Notes: generated by a model from the sequence alone, not told the origin. 64,000 bases of DNA from Bin87 sp965220265 (GCA_965220265.1 CBDCPM010000004.1:3906001-3970000); one strand, 5' to 3'; shown: positions 16,754 to 25,619, counted from the first letter of the stretch. Made by a program: numbers and translations.

Positions 16754-17890
16754 ATGGATCTGGCCCTCAGCGAAGAACAGGAAATGCTCAAGGCGGCGGT
16801 TCGCCGTTTCGTGGACACCGAATATCCCAAGGAAACACTTTTGGAGTTGTCCGCCACCGGGCAGAGCGCTCCCTCCGAACCCTGGCAGAAGCTCGCCGGC
16901 ACCGGCTGGTTGGGCATTGTCATTCCCACCGAGTACGGCGGCGAAGGCGGTTCGTTCACTGACGCCGGAGTGTTGTTCGAAGAGCTGGGGCGGGGCCCCG
17001 TGCCCGGGCCGCACCTGAGTACCGCAGCCCTCGGCGCCTTGACCATCCTCGAGGCCGGAACCGACGAGCAGAAACGTTCCTTGCTCCCGGACATCGCCGC
17101 CGGCCGCCGCACCGTGGCTCTGGCCATCACCGAGGCCGATTACCAGTGGGATGAGTCCGACGTGCAAACCCTTGCCACCGCCGACGGCGATGGATACCGG
17201 ATCGCCGGCACCAAAGTTTACGTGTCCGACGCGACGGCGGCCACCGATCTGATTTGCGCCGTGCGGACAGAGAACCGCCAACACGTGGGCCTCGTCATCG
17301 TCCCGGCTGACGCCCCCGGTGTTTCCATACGCCGCTTGGAAGGATTCGCGTGGAACCTTGCCGAGGTCCGGCTTGACGGCGTGCAGGTCGCCCGGTCGGC
17401 GGTGCTGGGCGGCTCTTTCGCCGGCGGCTCTTTCGCCGGCGGCTGGGAGGCGTTGGAACGGGCCGTGGCCGCTTCTATCCCCTTACTCTGCGCTTTCCAG
17501 GTGGGTGGGTCGCAACAGGTCTACGAGATGTCCGTGGACTACAGCCGCACTCGCATTCAGTTTGGCACCCCCATCGGCCGATTCCAGAGGGTCCAGGACC
17601 ACATCATCAACCTCGTCAACGAGTTGGACGCCGCCCGCTGGACCACCTACGAAGCCCTGTGGAAACTCGATTCTGAGCGCAACGCCGCCGACAGCATCCA
17701 CCTCGCCAAAGCGGTCAGTAGCGCGGCCTATTACAACGCCTGTAACCACGCCCACGAGGTGCACGCCGGGGTCGGTAGCACCACCGAGTACGGCCTCACG
17801 CTACACACCACCGCCTCGCGCACGCTTTACCAGTTTTTGGGCGATCCTAAGTTCCACCGGCGCCGGTTGGCGGACGCCCTCGGACTGTAA
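16754..17890 (+). CDS. Acyl-CoA dehydrogenase family protein with 5-residue duplication
   Basis: This is the 378-residue paralogue of the preceding dehydrogenase. Family features include MDLALSEEQEMLKAAVRRF at the N-terminus, GIVIPTEYGGEGG, the dimer/FAD motif YSRTRIQFGTPIGRFQ and the C-terminal HEVHAGVGSTTEYGL with its flavin-contacting loop. It lacks the canonical TEPxAGSD flavin motif; the equivalent stretch reads LAITEADYQWDES. A 15-bp tandem duplication adds a second GSFAG in the loop before the C-terminal domain. It starts at ATG with AGGAG 14 bases upstream. It ends five bases from the convergent kinase-like gene. Function beyond acyl-CoA oxidation cannot be fixed. Confidence 0.87.
   Translation: MDLALSEEQEMLKAAVRRFVDTEYPKETLLELSATGQSAPSEPWQKLAGTGWLGIVIPTEYGGEGGSFTDAGVLFEELGRGPVPGPHLSTAALGALTILEAGTDEQKRSLLPDIAAGRRTVALAITEADYQWDESDVQTLATADGDGYRIAGTKVYVSDATAATDLICAVRTENRQHVGLVIVPADAPGVSIRRLEGFAWNLAEVRLDGVQVARSAVLGGSFAGGSFAGGWEALERAVAASIPLLCAFQVGGSQQVYEMSVDYSRTRIQFGTPIGRFQRVQDHIINLVNELDAARWTTYEALWKLDSERNAADSIHLAKAVSSAAYYNACNHAHEVHAGVGSTTEYGLTLHTTASRTLYQFLGDPKFHRRRLADALGL
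17411..17440 (+). repeat. In-frame 15-bp tandem duplication
   Basis: ggctctttcgccggc occurs twice back to back without mismatch, encoding GSFAG-GSFAG inside the second acyl-CoA dehydrogenase. The absence of any silent change suggests it is recent. Confidence 0.85.
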
Positions 17891-17895
17891 CGGGG

Positions 17896-18594
17896 CTAAA
17901 AAGCCCCCATCCCCTCAAGGGCCTTGCGGACTTCGGTCTGCAGGGCGTGAAAAACGTCTCCGACACTCCTGCGGCCATCCACGGTCACGAACTGGTGCTC
18001 TTTGGCCAGTTCCCGGAACTCGTCGATCAGGGCCGATTGATACCTGATGAAGTTATCATACAGGTCCGGTCCGCGCAGAAAGTCCTCGCCCGACTCCCAG
18101 TGGTCCAGTTGCCGCACGGACAACACTCGCGGCACCAGATGTTCAACATCCACGTCCAGGTACAGGACGAGGTCGGGCACCACCGCGAATTCAAACACGT
18201 CGTTGAGCCATCGCGCGGACACGCCACGCACCCGAGCCCTCGCGATGATCGAAAAGATGTACCGGTCGACCAGCGCGACCATGCCGGAACGCAGCGCCGG
18301 CACGATGTTTTTCTCCAGTCGGTCCCAGAAATCGGTGGCATAGAACAGGTTGAGCGTCAGCGGGTCCAGCGTGTTGCCTCGCATCGCCCGGTCGATCCCG
18401 TTGGCCGCCAGCTCGGATCTCCGGAATCCTGTGACAAGCACAGCATACCCCTCGGCTTCCAGCCACTCCCTGAGCATCGCGATCTGCGTTGACCGCCCAA
18501 CGCCGTCGGTGCCTTCCACCACTATCAGGCGTCCCGGTGTCGCTTCCTCTCCGGCTCCCGGTGGGGTGTGGCCGTAGAACCTGACCTCGTTCAT
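17896..18594 (-). CDS. Thymidylate-kinase-like protein with altered Walker A (Lys to Arg)
   Basis: This is a 232-residue P-loop protein of the dTMP kinase superfamily. The fold is marked by RLIVVEGTDGVGRSTQIAML (22-41), ALVDRYIFS (107-115, DRY motif) and DLVLYLDVDVEHL. The residue that is Lys in every standard Walker A motif is Arg34 here (codon CGG), which would be expected to impair or change phosphoryl transfer. The SSxAYQ segment that binds dTMP in true Tmk enzymes is not present. It lies 72 bp downstream of a paralogue with an intact P-loop and a Ppx/GppA phosphatase, all on the minus strand. It may be a pseudokinase partner subunit. I do not call it tmk. Confidence 0.75.
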   Translation of the reverse strand: MNEVRFYGHTPPGAGEEATPGRLIVVEGTDGVGRSTQIAMLREWLEAEGYAVLVTGFRRSELAANGIDRAMRGNTLDPLTLNLFYATDFWDRLEKNIVPALRSGMVALVDRYIFSIIARARVRGVSARWLNDVFEFAVVPDLVLYLDVDVEHLVPRVLSVRQLDHWESGEDFLRGPDLYDNFIRYQSALIDEFRELAKEHQFVTVDGRRSVGDVFHALQTEVRKALEGMGAF

Positions 18595-18666
18595 CGTCGT
18601 CGCTCCTGCTTGTCGTTCATTTGGATCACGGCTCGCTGGCAGCAGTGACCAGCCCTCCGGCGTCGC

Positions 18667-19506
18667 CTACCCGTCGGATGCGGCGGCCGCCAGCGCCTCT
18701 TGTTCCGTCAAGCGCCGGCGCATCGGCGAGGTGATGTAACGCCCGGTCAACCCGGACTGCCCCAAGGCTTCGGGCACGCTCTGTCCGCGTATCGCCATGG
18801 CCCCTTCGAGCAACGGCTCGACGTACCGCCTCACCTGCTGTTGCTGCACGGCAATCGGCTGCGTGGCATCGATGGTCATCAAGCCGAACTCTTCCGTCAG
18901 CGCGTCATATTCGTTGAGTAGCCGGCCTTGGAATAAGCGGAAGGATTCTTCCCGGTCCGCCGAGAATCCCATGTCTTGTCCAGATTCGTAATATCCCAGC
19001 TCCTCGCGCCCAACCGTGATCCGGTGGATGGACACATCCAACGGCACCTTAAAGTAAAGTGCCAATGACGGCTGCACCGTGAACGAATAGACTCGTCGCA
19101 ACCATTCCCGGTTGACGCCTCGAGCCGCGTCGCGCGCAAACGCCGTGAACACGTAACGGTCCGCAAGCACGATTGCGCCGGCCCTTAGCGCAGGCAGGAT
19201 CTGCGCGTGCACCCTGCTGGCGAAGTCTGCGGCGTGGATCAGGCTGAACGACATCGGGGTCAGCATTTCCTCGACTTTGCCGCGCTTGGTCGTCCGACGC
19301 ACGATGGGCGACGAATTCCATTCCGTGAACACGGTTACCAGGTTCTGGCTGGTGAGCCACTTGCCCAACAGGTCGATCTGCGTGCTCTTCCCGGACCCGT
19401 CGATCCCCTCGACTATGATCAGCTTGCCGGGATACTGTCCATCGTCGGGATGTTCCCCGTAGCGTTCGCCCATCTTGTATGCCTGCTGTTCCTGCAATAC
19501 GGTCAT
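18667..19506 (-). CDS. Thymidylate-kinase-like P-loop kinase
   Basis: This 279-residue paralogue of the gene at 17896 has a normal Walker A (GIDGSGKSTQ, 34-43), a DRY motif (ADRYVFTAFAR, 115-125) and LALYFKVPLDVSIHRI. It is longer than bacterial Tmk (~210) owing to an N-terminal extension of about 25 residues and a C-terminal tail of about 50. As in its partner, the dTMP-specific SSxAYQ segment is replaced (TAFARDAARGV), so the phosphate acceptor may not be dTMP. Its ATG overlaps the Ppx/GppA stop (ATGA), implying coupled translation and roughly matched expression with the phosphatase. Confidence 0.78.
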   Translation of the reverse strand: MTVLQEQQAYKMGERYGEHPDDGQYPGKLIIVEGIDGSGKSTQIDLLGKWLTSQNLVTVFTEWNSSPIVRRTTKRGKVEEMLTPMSFSLIHAADFASRVHAQILPALRAGAIVLADRYVFTAFARDAARGVNREWLRRVYSFTVQPSLALYFKVPLDVSIHRITVGREELGYYESGQDMGFSADREESFRLFQGRLLNEYDALTEEFGLMTIDATQPIAVQQQQVRRYVEPLLEGAMAIRGQSVPEALGQSGLTGRYITSPMRRRLTEQEALAAAASDG

Positions 19507-21128
19507 GGTGCTCCCCTTTCTATTCGTACTTCATCCGAGAACGCCTTTTTCCATCTTTTCGGCAAATCCGGAGCGGCCACCGGTGACCAACTCGGAGTAG
19601 AGATCCACCAGGTTCCTTCCTCTCGACCTATTGTAACCGCGTTTGCCGCCATTCCCTGCGGCAATCTGCCGTCCAATTCGTCAGCGGTCAACAGTATCAC
19701 GGCCGCCTGCTTGATCAGCCGCAATTCGGCCGGAGGCACCAGCCTGCTTTTTCGGAACCTGCGCGGCAGGTTCCCGAATTCCGCGGCCAGCAGTGTGGCC
19801 GCGATCTGCGCCGATTCTGCATGGGTGAAACCGGGCAGGTCGGTTCGCACTATTATACTCGCGGTTCGATTGAGGCGATTGTAATAGTCCACCGCGTTTC
19901 CGATGTCCAGGAGTCTCGCCGCGCACCGCAGCGAGTTCGCGATCTGGGGGTTGCTTCCGTCCCACACTGCATCGGCGATGCGTCCGGCCAATTCGGCCCG
20001 CCGCTCGCCGCGCTGCCCAAATCGGTCCGCAAACCTTCCCACCAGATCAGCCAGCGAATCCGACCGTACCGACCTCAAATCAGGCAGTTGTATCCTTTCG
20101 CGCGCCGCCAGCGGATCCGGGTGCCGCGCCAAGCCCTCTCGCAGTCCTTGCCCGGATACCAGCAATCGGTCTGTTCCCAGGTGTTGCATCAACGCATGCG
20201 CCACCACGCCCCCGCCGATCACCGAATGACTTCGCTCAGGGTTCATCCCAGGGATGCCGGCCCGCTCTATCCGGGTCTTCCCTGCCATCTGCCCAATCTG
20301 ATCCGCCAAAGCGGCGGCGGCGATTTCGTACCCATGCAGCTTGATGATCGGATAAGGCTCACGCCCCCGGTCCAGCCGGGACAACAGGCGAACCGATCCT
20401 CCCGATCCGACCAACGTCGCTCCATCCGGAAGTGGCTCAACACCAGCGTCCGCGAGAACCGTCCGCACGTATCCGTACGCTGCCCGTACCGACGCTTCAG
20501 TCGGACGGTCGCCCAGGTCGAACTGATTGGCGATCCGAAGGCTCCCCAGCGGCAACGACACGCTGGACACCAGCTCACGGTCACGAAATTGGACCATCTC
20601 AGTACTGCCGCCGCCGATGTCCGCCAAAAGACCGTCCCGCGCCCGCAAGCCGTGTATGGCGCCAACGAAGCAATACGCCGCCTCGTCGGAACCATCGATA
20701 ATCCGTAGCGGGATGCCGAACCGTTGGTGGGCTGCGGCGGTGATGGTTTCGGCGTTGCCCGATTCGCGTAGGGCCGCGGTGCCCACTGCATGGATGGTTT
20801 GAAGCCCGTACGCTCGCGCCACCAACGCAAAATCCTCCAGCGCGTCCAACGTACTGGCCACTCCGCTTTCGTCCAGATAGCCATCGTTTCCGACGTGGCT
20901 CATCAGGTTCAGCGTCACCCTCCGCTGAGCGACGACTTCAACGCCGCCCCCGGAGTGGACTTGCATCACAACCGCGCGCGCCGATCCCGATCCAACGTCG
21001 ATGACCCCGGTGTAACGCGGGAACGAACTTGCTCCCTCACGACCCTCTGAATACCCAGCGATTGTGTGAGGCGATGCGCCGGCTCGTTCAGTAGCTAGTG
21101 CCGAATCCATGGTTTGGGCAGTCGTCAT
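19503..21128 (-). CDS. Ppx/GppA family phosphatase
   Basis: This 541-residue protein of the exopolyphosphatase/guanosine-pentaphosphatase family has an ASKHA-type N-terminal half. It shows VIDVGSGSARAVVMQV (phosphate loop), GTAALRESGNA and LLADIGGGSTEMVQF. The C-terminal part resembles the HD-like domain of Ppx, but the usual histidines are changed (LLDIGNAVDYYNRLNRTAS), so metal binding there is doubtful. Substrates in the family are polyphosphate or pppGpp; which one applies is unknown. It is the first gene of a three-gene minus-strand unit with the two thymidylate-kinase-like proteins, the first of which overlaps its stop codon by 4 bp. Confidence 0.85.
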   Translation of the reverse strand: MTTAQTMDSALATERAGASPHTIAGYSEGREGASSFPRYTGVIDVGSGSARAVVMQVHSGGGVEVVAQRRVTLNLMSHVGNDGYLDESGVASTLDALEDFALVARAYGLQTIHAVGTAALRESGNAETITAAAHQRFGIPLRIIDGSDEAAYCFVGAIHGLRARDGLLADIGGGSTEMVQFRDRELVSSVSLPLGSLRIANQFDLGDRPTEASVRAAYGYVRTVLADAGVEPLPDGATLVGSGGSVRLLSRLDRGREPYPIIKLHGYEIAAAALADQIGQMAGKTRIERAGIPGMNPERSHSVIGGGVVAHALMQHLGTDRLLVSGQGLREGLARHPDPLAARERIQLPDLRSVRSDSLADLVGRFADRFGQRGERRAELAGRIADAVWDGSNPQIANSLRCAARLLDIGNAVDYYNRLNRTASIIVRTDLPGFTHAESAQIAATLLAAEFGNLPRRFRKSRLVPPAELRLIKQAAVILLTADELDGRLPQGMAANAVTIGREEGTWWISTPSWSPVAAPDLPKRWKKAFSDEVRIERGAP

Positions 21129-21167
21129 TGGTTCCTCATGTCTTGGGACTAGATAGTCAGACCGCGA

Positions 21168-21176
21168 TGCTATAAT
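21168..21176 (+). promoter_or_regulatory. Extended -10 promoter of the SDR gene
   Basis: TGcTATAAT lies 45 bp upstream of the SDR start codon. It has a perfect -10 hexamer and the TGn extension but no convincing -35. An almost identical GATGCTATAAT stands before leuC. Confidence 0.6.
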
Positions 21177-21220
21177 CCGGGCCTCGGGGTTCGGCGCACG
21201 CGTACTGAAGGAGGGTTCCG

Positions 21221-21970
21221 ATGCCCAGGCTAGAAAGCAAAATCGCCATCGTTACCGGGGCGGCACGCGGCATGGGTGAAGTCGAAGCCCGCCTGTTTGC
21301 GGAAGAAGGCGCCACGGTGGTCGTTTGTGACGTCACCGACGATACTGGCCAGCGAGTGGCCGACGACATCGTCGCCAACGGCGGCACCGCCGAGTACGCC
21401 CACCTCAACGTGACCGACGAGGACAACTGGCGGCAGGTCATATCCGACGCCATCGGCAGGTACGCCAGACTGGATATTCTGGTCAACAACGCGGGCATCT
21501 CCGGCTACGACGAGGAGGACAACCTGGGAACCACCACCTGGGACCGCCTGATGAACATCAACGCCAAAGGCGTGTTCCTCGGTATGAAACATGCTATCGC
21601 AGCCATGGAACAGGGCGACGGTGGGAGCATCGTCAACATCTCGTCCATTTCGGGAATCGTCGGCCAGGACTTCATCCACATGGGTTACAACGCTTCCAAG
21701 GGCGCTGTCCGTCTGATGACCAAATCAGCGGCCGTCCGCTGGGCGGAGTCCGGTATTCGCGTCAATTCCGTCCATCCCGGCCTGATGCCCCCCATGGCCG
21801 GCGGTTCGGCCAACTCGGAAACCCGCTCCGCCATGATGGCGAACATCCCCATGAAACGCACGGGCAACCGCGAGGAGGTGGCGTACGCCGTCCTCTTCCT
21901 GGCCAGCGACGAGGCTTCCTACATCACCGGAGCGGAGCTGGTCGTTGACGGTGGCTTCACCGCCCAGTAG
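21221..21970 (+). CDS. Short-chain dehydrogenase/reductase (SDR)
   Basis: This 249-residue classical SDR has the Rossmann cofactor loop TGAARGMG (12-19), with acidic Asp after the second strand (VVCDVTD) that favours NAD(H). NNAG, the catalytic Ser in NISSISG and the YNASK active-site Tyr/Lys are present, as is the C-terminal signature ITGAELVVDGGF. Relatives act on secondary alcohols, 3-oxoacyl groups or sterols; no substrate can be named. It has a strong GAAGGAGGG ribosome site and its own extended -10 promoter. It stands alone between the divergent Ppx/GppA operon and the convergent methionine synthase genes. Confidence 0.92.
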   Translation: MPRLESKIAIVTGAARGMGEVEARLFAEEGATVVVCDVTDDTGQRVADDIVANGGTAEYAHLNVTDEDNWRQVISDAIGRYARLDILVNNAGISGYDEEDNLGTTTWDRLMNINAKGVFLGMKHAIAAMEQGDGGSIVNISSISGIVGQDFIHMGYNASKGAVRLMTKSAAVRWAESGIRVNSVHPGLMPPMAGGSANSETRSAMMANIPMKRTGNREEVAYAVLFLASDEASYITGAELVVDGGFTAQ

Positions 21971-22096
21971 GGACATCGCCGCACGGACAGCAACTCCCGG
22001 AAATTTGGGCATGACTGTCGCCTGCTCGGGCTCCGCAGAGATAAAGCCCGTATACCAAGAGGCTACGGGCCGCTGTACTGATCGCAAAGCCATTGG

Positions 22097-23011
22097 CTAT
22101 TGACCCGCCGGCATTCCCGCAATTTGGGCTTCCAACCTTTCGGTGTCCGCCTCGTCCAGGTTGAAATATTTGGCCTGCGGGTGGTGGAACACCACTGCCG
22201 ACACCGAGCCTTCCGGGTCCATCATGTACCCATCCGTGAGCTCAACCCCGATGCTTGCGGTCACGTCCAGCAATGAGAACAGCTTCTCTTGGTCCTCCAG
22301 CCGCGGACACGCGGGGTAGCCGAAGGAAAACCGCTTACCACGGTAGTTCGCCCGGAACAGGTCCCGAAGCTCGTCCTCGCCGTTCACCTTCAGGCCCGAC
22401 GGTTCGCCGATGCTCCACATGGTGCGGATCCGCTTGTGGAGCAACTCCGCAAAACCCTCCGCCGATTCTATGGCCAGGGCCTGTAGCGTGTGCGAATCCA
22501 GGTATCGCCCTTCGTTTTTCCACCGTTCGGACAGCGCGCGTACCCCGGTCCCCACGGTGGTCACGAACATCGCGAGGTAATCATTCGGACCTTCGCCGAC
22601 CGACCGCGCGTAGTCCGCCAGGCACAGTCCCTCGCGCTCTCGCTGTCTGCCGAAGTAGAACCTCTCCAGCTCGGTAGTCCCGTCCGGCTTGTACACGATC
22701 AGCCATTGCCCTTCCGAGCGGCACGGAAAGAACTTGAACACCGCCCGGGCGCTGATATCAGAGCGGGACAGCATCACGTCCTCAATCCGTTGCACCTGTC
22801 GGCGCAGTTCCACCGCCTTGGGTTCTTCCTCCCGCAACGCGTCCCAGAAACGCCCCCGATATCCCAGGTGCCGCACATAGAGCATTTGCGGGTTGATGTA
22901 CCCGAAAATCTCGTCCAGATCGTGATCATCCAGCACGTGCAGCCGTAGGTCGGGCGGCCGCGGCGAAGCTTCGAGCTGGGCGACGCCGGTCGCCGTCGGG
23001 GCGCTACCCAC
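22097..23011 (-). CDS. Methionine synthase reactivation-domain protein
   Basis: This 304-residue protein corresponds to the C-terminal AdoMet-binding reactivation domain of cobalamin-dependent methionine synthase, made as a separate polypeptide. Characteristic stretches are DEIFGYINPQMLYVRHLGYRG, then RGKRFSFGYPACPRLEDQ with the SAM-binding RxxxxxGYPACP pattern, and YMMDPEGSVSAVVFHHPQAKYF near the C-terminus. In full-length MetH this domain reductively remethylates oxidised cob(II)alamin. It overlaps the catalytic gene by 8 bp, so the two are translationally coupled and presumably associate. The preceding start could be slightly internal, as the first ~20 residues look disordered. Confidence 0.9.
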   Translation of the reverse strand: MGSAPTATGVAQLEASPRPPDLRLHVLDDHDLDEIFGYINPQMLYVRHLGYRGRFWDALREEEPKAVELRRQVQRIEDVMLSRSDISARAVFKFFPCRSEGQWLIVYKPDGTTELERFYFGRQREREGLCLADYARSVGEGPNDYLAMFVTTVGTGVRALSERWKNEGRYLDSHTLQALAIESAEGFAELLHKRIRTMWSIGEPSGLKVNGEDELRDLFRANYRGKRFSFGYPACPRLEDQEKLFSLLDVTASIGVELTDGYMMDPEGSVSAVVFHHPQAKYFNLDEADTERLEAQIAGMPAGQ

Positions 23012-25619
23012 GGGCGGCCAGTTCCTCCTGCAGCTCGGCGCTTTCCGCTTCCAGCCGCATGATTAACCGCTCGCGTTCATCGTCGTCCCGTATGACATTT
23101 GCCAGCGCCAACCCGGTCATTGCGTCCGGCGAATATGCCACCAGCCCGCCGTACTCCGGCGCGATCCTCAATCTGGTGAATCTGTTGGACAGAGCTGCGC
23201 CGCCAACCAGGACCGGAGCCGCGATGCCTGCCGTCCGGAAGTCCTGCACCGTCTCGACCATCATCTGGGCCGACTTCACCAGGAGTCCCGACAACCCGAT
23301 TATGTCCGGTTGGTGTTCCCGGTATCCTGCGATCAGTTCCTGCGCCGCAACCTTGATTCCCAGGTTGATTACTCTGTAACCGTTGTTGGACAGGATGATC
23401 TCCACCAAGTTCTTGCCGATATCATGCACGTCGCCTTTTACGGTCGCCAGCAGGACGCGGCCCCGCGATGCGGCGTCCGCCCGCTCCATATGCGGTTCCA
23501 GGTGGGCCACCGCGAATTTCATGGCTTCCGCGCTCTGTAGAACCTCGGCGACAATCAGCTGATTCGCGTTGAATTGCCGCCCGACTTCGTCCATCCCGGC
23601 CATCAGTGGCCCATTGATGATCGCCAGCGGTTCCCGTTCCTGCAGGGCCAAGTCCAGGTCCTCGGCCAATCCTTCTTTGCTGCCTTCGATGATGCACTGC
23701 GCCAATCGTTCGTCCAACGGCAGCGCCGACCTCTGTTCTGCGGTGGCTCTCGGCGCCCGGTCTCGGAAGTGCGCCGCAAACGCCGCCACGGGGTCTTCCC
23801 CGCGGTGCCAGATCAGGTCTTCAGAGAGTTTGCGCTCATCCTCGGGGATGGTGGTGTAACGCTGCATCATCTCCGAGTTGACGATGGCCATATCAAGGCC
23901 GGCCTGCGTGCAGTGGTACAGGAACACCGAATTAAACACCTCGCGACCTGCTGCCGGCAGACCAAATGAAACGTTCGATATGCCCAGGACAGTTTTCGTA
24001 TTGGGCAACGCCTCCTTGATCAGCTTCACACCCTCAATGGTCTCCGCGGCTGAGCCAACGTAGTTCTGGTCGCCAGTACCCGCCGGGAACACCAGGGGGT
24101 CGAAGATGATGTCCTGCTCTGGCACGCCGTACTTCTCGGTCAACAATTGGTGGGACCGCCGGGCGATCTCAAGCTTGCGCTCTCGCGTTACCGCCTGGGC
24201 CTGGTTGGGATCGTCGTCGATGCATCCCACCACCAGCGCCGCGCCGAATCGCCTTGCCAACGGCACCACGCGTTGAAAACGCTCCTCACCATCCTCCAGG
24301 TTTATGGAGTTGATGATGGACTTGCCTTGCAGGCGTTTCAACGATTCTTCGATCACCTCGGCGTCCGTCGAGTCGATCATGATCGGCGCCTTGACCCTTC
24401 GGTTGAGTTGGTCAAGGAACTTGATTACGTCAGATATTTCGTCACGATCCGGATCCTGCAGGCACACGTCCAGCACGTGCGCCCCGTTCCGGACCTGCCG
24501 GCGCCCTATCTCGGCCGCTTCCTCGAATCGTTCGCTCGCTATCAACCGCTTGAACCGCCGGCTGCCCAGCACGTTCGTGCGTTCCCCAATGACTGTCGGC
24601 CTGGTGTCCTCGTTCACCACCACGGCTTCGATGCCGGACACGCGCGTTTCTATGATCGGCTCAATGGCCCTAGGCCTCTTGTCGGACATTGCTTCGACTA
24701 ACTGTCGAATGTGGTCCGGACCCGTACCGCAGCAGCCTCCGGTCACATTGAGCCAGCCATTCGCCGCGAATCGTTCCAGCGTGGCGGCCAGCATCTCCGG
24801 GGTCTCGTTGTAGTTACCGTCCTCATCGGGCAGACCGGCATTGGGTACGCAGGCAATCCCAAATCGCGACAACTCGTTTAGCGTCCGGATGTGATCAGTC
24901 ATGAACTCCGGGCCAGTGGCGCAGTTGAACCCGACCCACAGCAGGTTCCGGTGCGCCAGCGACGTGTAAAACGCCTCGGCATCTTGACCTGCCAGCAGCG
25001 TTCCCATGGGTTCGACGGTTCCTTGCACTGCCGCCGGAATGTCCGCGTTCAACTCTGCTCGCGCCCGATCTATCCCTTCCAGCCCCGCCTTGATGTTGAT
25101 CGTGTCTTGTCCCGTTTCCAGCACCAGCACGTCGGCCCCGCCTTCGATGAGCCCAGCCGCTTGCTGGTGATAATCAGCCGCCAGCTCGTCAAAGGTCAAA
25201 TTACCCGTAACCGATATCGTCCGCGTCGTCGGACCCATCGCGCCGTACACAAAGCGCGGCTTGCTCGGGTCGTCAGCCGTCGCGTCGTCAGCCGCCCGCC
25301 TGGCTATTGCCGCAGCCTCCAGGTTGATCCGGCGCGCCTCGGAGGCCAGGTTATACTCGCCCAGCACCAGCGCCGTGGCGCCGAAGGTGTTGGTCTGTAT
25401 GATGTCTGCACCGGCATCCAGATATCCCCGGTGGATGTCGTCAATCACATCCGGGCGGATTACGTTGAGGTATTCGTTACACCCCTCGTACTCCTCTCCC
25501 CCAAAATCCTCGGGTCCCAGGCCCCTCGCCTGGATCTGGGTTCCCATCGCACCGTCGGTGATGAGAATGCGCTCGCGAAGCAACGATTTGAGCTCGTTGA
25601 TGCGTTCTGAAGAATCCAT
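23004..25619 (-). CDS. metH: Cobalamin-dependent methionine synthase, catalytic part
   Basis: This large protein (871 residues from ATG 25619) makes methionine from homocysteine and methyltetrahydrofolate. The order is: homocysteine-binding barrel with zinc cysteines in GFNCATGPE and GGCCGTGPDHI; pterin-binding barrel starting at PTVIGERTNVLGSRRF; helical cap; and B12-binding domain with GDVHDIGKNLVEII (the base-off histidine in DxHxxG). The reactivation domain is encoded separately downstream. I start at 25619 because a TTGACA/TAGCCT promoter lies at 25655-25683, which would put an ATG at 25667 upstream of the transcript start. No ribosome site is obvious there. No cobalamin or SAM riboswitch is visible in the leader. 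Confidence 0.95.
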   Translation of the reverse strand: MDSSERINELKSLLRERILITDGAMGTQIQARGLGPEDFGGEEYEGCNEYLNVIRPDVIDDIHRGYLDAGADIIQTNTFGATALVLGEYNLASEARRINLEAAAIARRAADDATADDPSKPRFVYGAMGPTTRTISVTGNLTFDELAADYHQQAAGLIEGGADVLVLETGQDTINIKAGLEGIDRARAELNADIPAAVQGTVEPMGTLLAGQDAEAFYTSLAHRNLLWVGFNCATGPEFMTDHIRTLNELSRFGIACVPNAGLPDEDGNYNETPEMLAATLERFAANGWLNVTGGCCGTGPDHIRQLVEAMSDKRPRAIEPIIETRVSGIEAVVVNEDTRPTVIGERTNVLGSRRFKRLIASERFEEAAEIGRRQVRNGAHVLDVCLQDPDRDEISDVIKFLDQLNRRVKAPIMIDSTDAEVIEESLKRLQGKSIINSINLEDGEERFQRVVPLARRFGAALVVGCIDDDPNQAQAVTRERKLEIARRSHQLLTEKYGVPEQDIIFDPLVFPAGTGDQNYVGSAAETIEGVKLIKEALPNTKTVLGISNVSFGLPAAGREVFNSVFLYHCTQAGLDMAIVNSEMMQRYTTIPEDERKLSEDLIWHRGEDPVAAFAAHFRDRAPRATAEQRSALPLDERLAQCIIEGSKEGLAEDLDLALQEREPLAIINGPLMAGMDEVGRQFNANQLIVAEVLQSAEAMKFAVAHLEPHMERADAASRGRVLLATVKGDVHDIGKNLVEIILSNNGYRVINLGIKVAAQELIAGYREHQPDIIGLSGLLVKSAQMMVETVQDFRTAGIAAPVLVGGAALSNRFTRLRIAPEYGGLVAYSPDAMTGLALANVIRDDDERERLIMRLEAESAELQEELAARG

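Noticed and set aside
17892..17907. 6-bp hairpin GGGGCT-AAAA-AGCCCC between convergent genes
   Set aside because: The stem is short and no U-tract follows on either strand, so I do not call it a terminator.
22046..22070. 7-bp inverted repeat GCCCGTA/TACGGGC after the SDR gene
   Set aside because: An 11-nt loop and no U-tract; it could be chance in GC-rich DNA.
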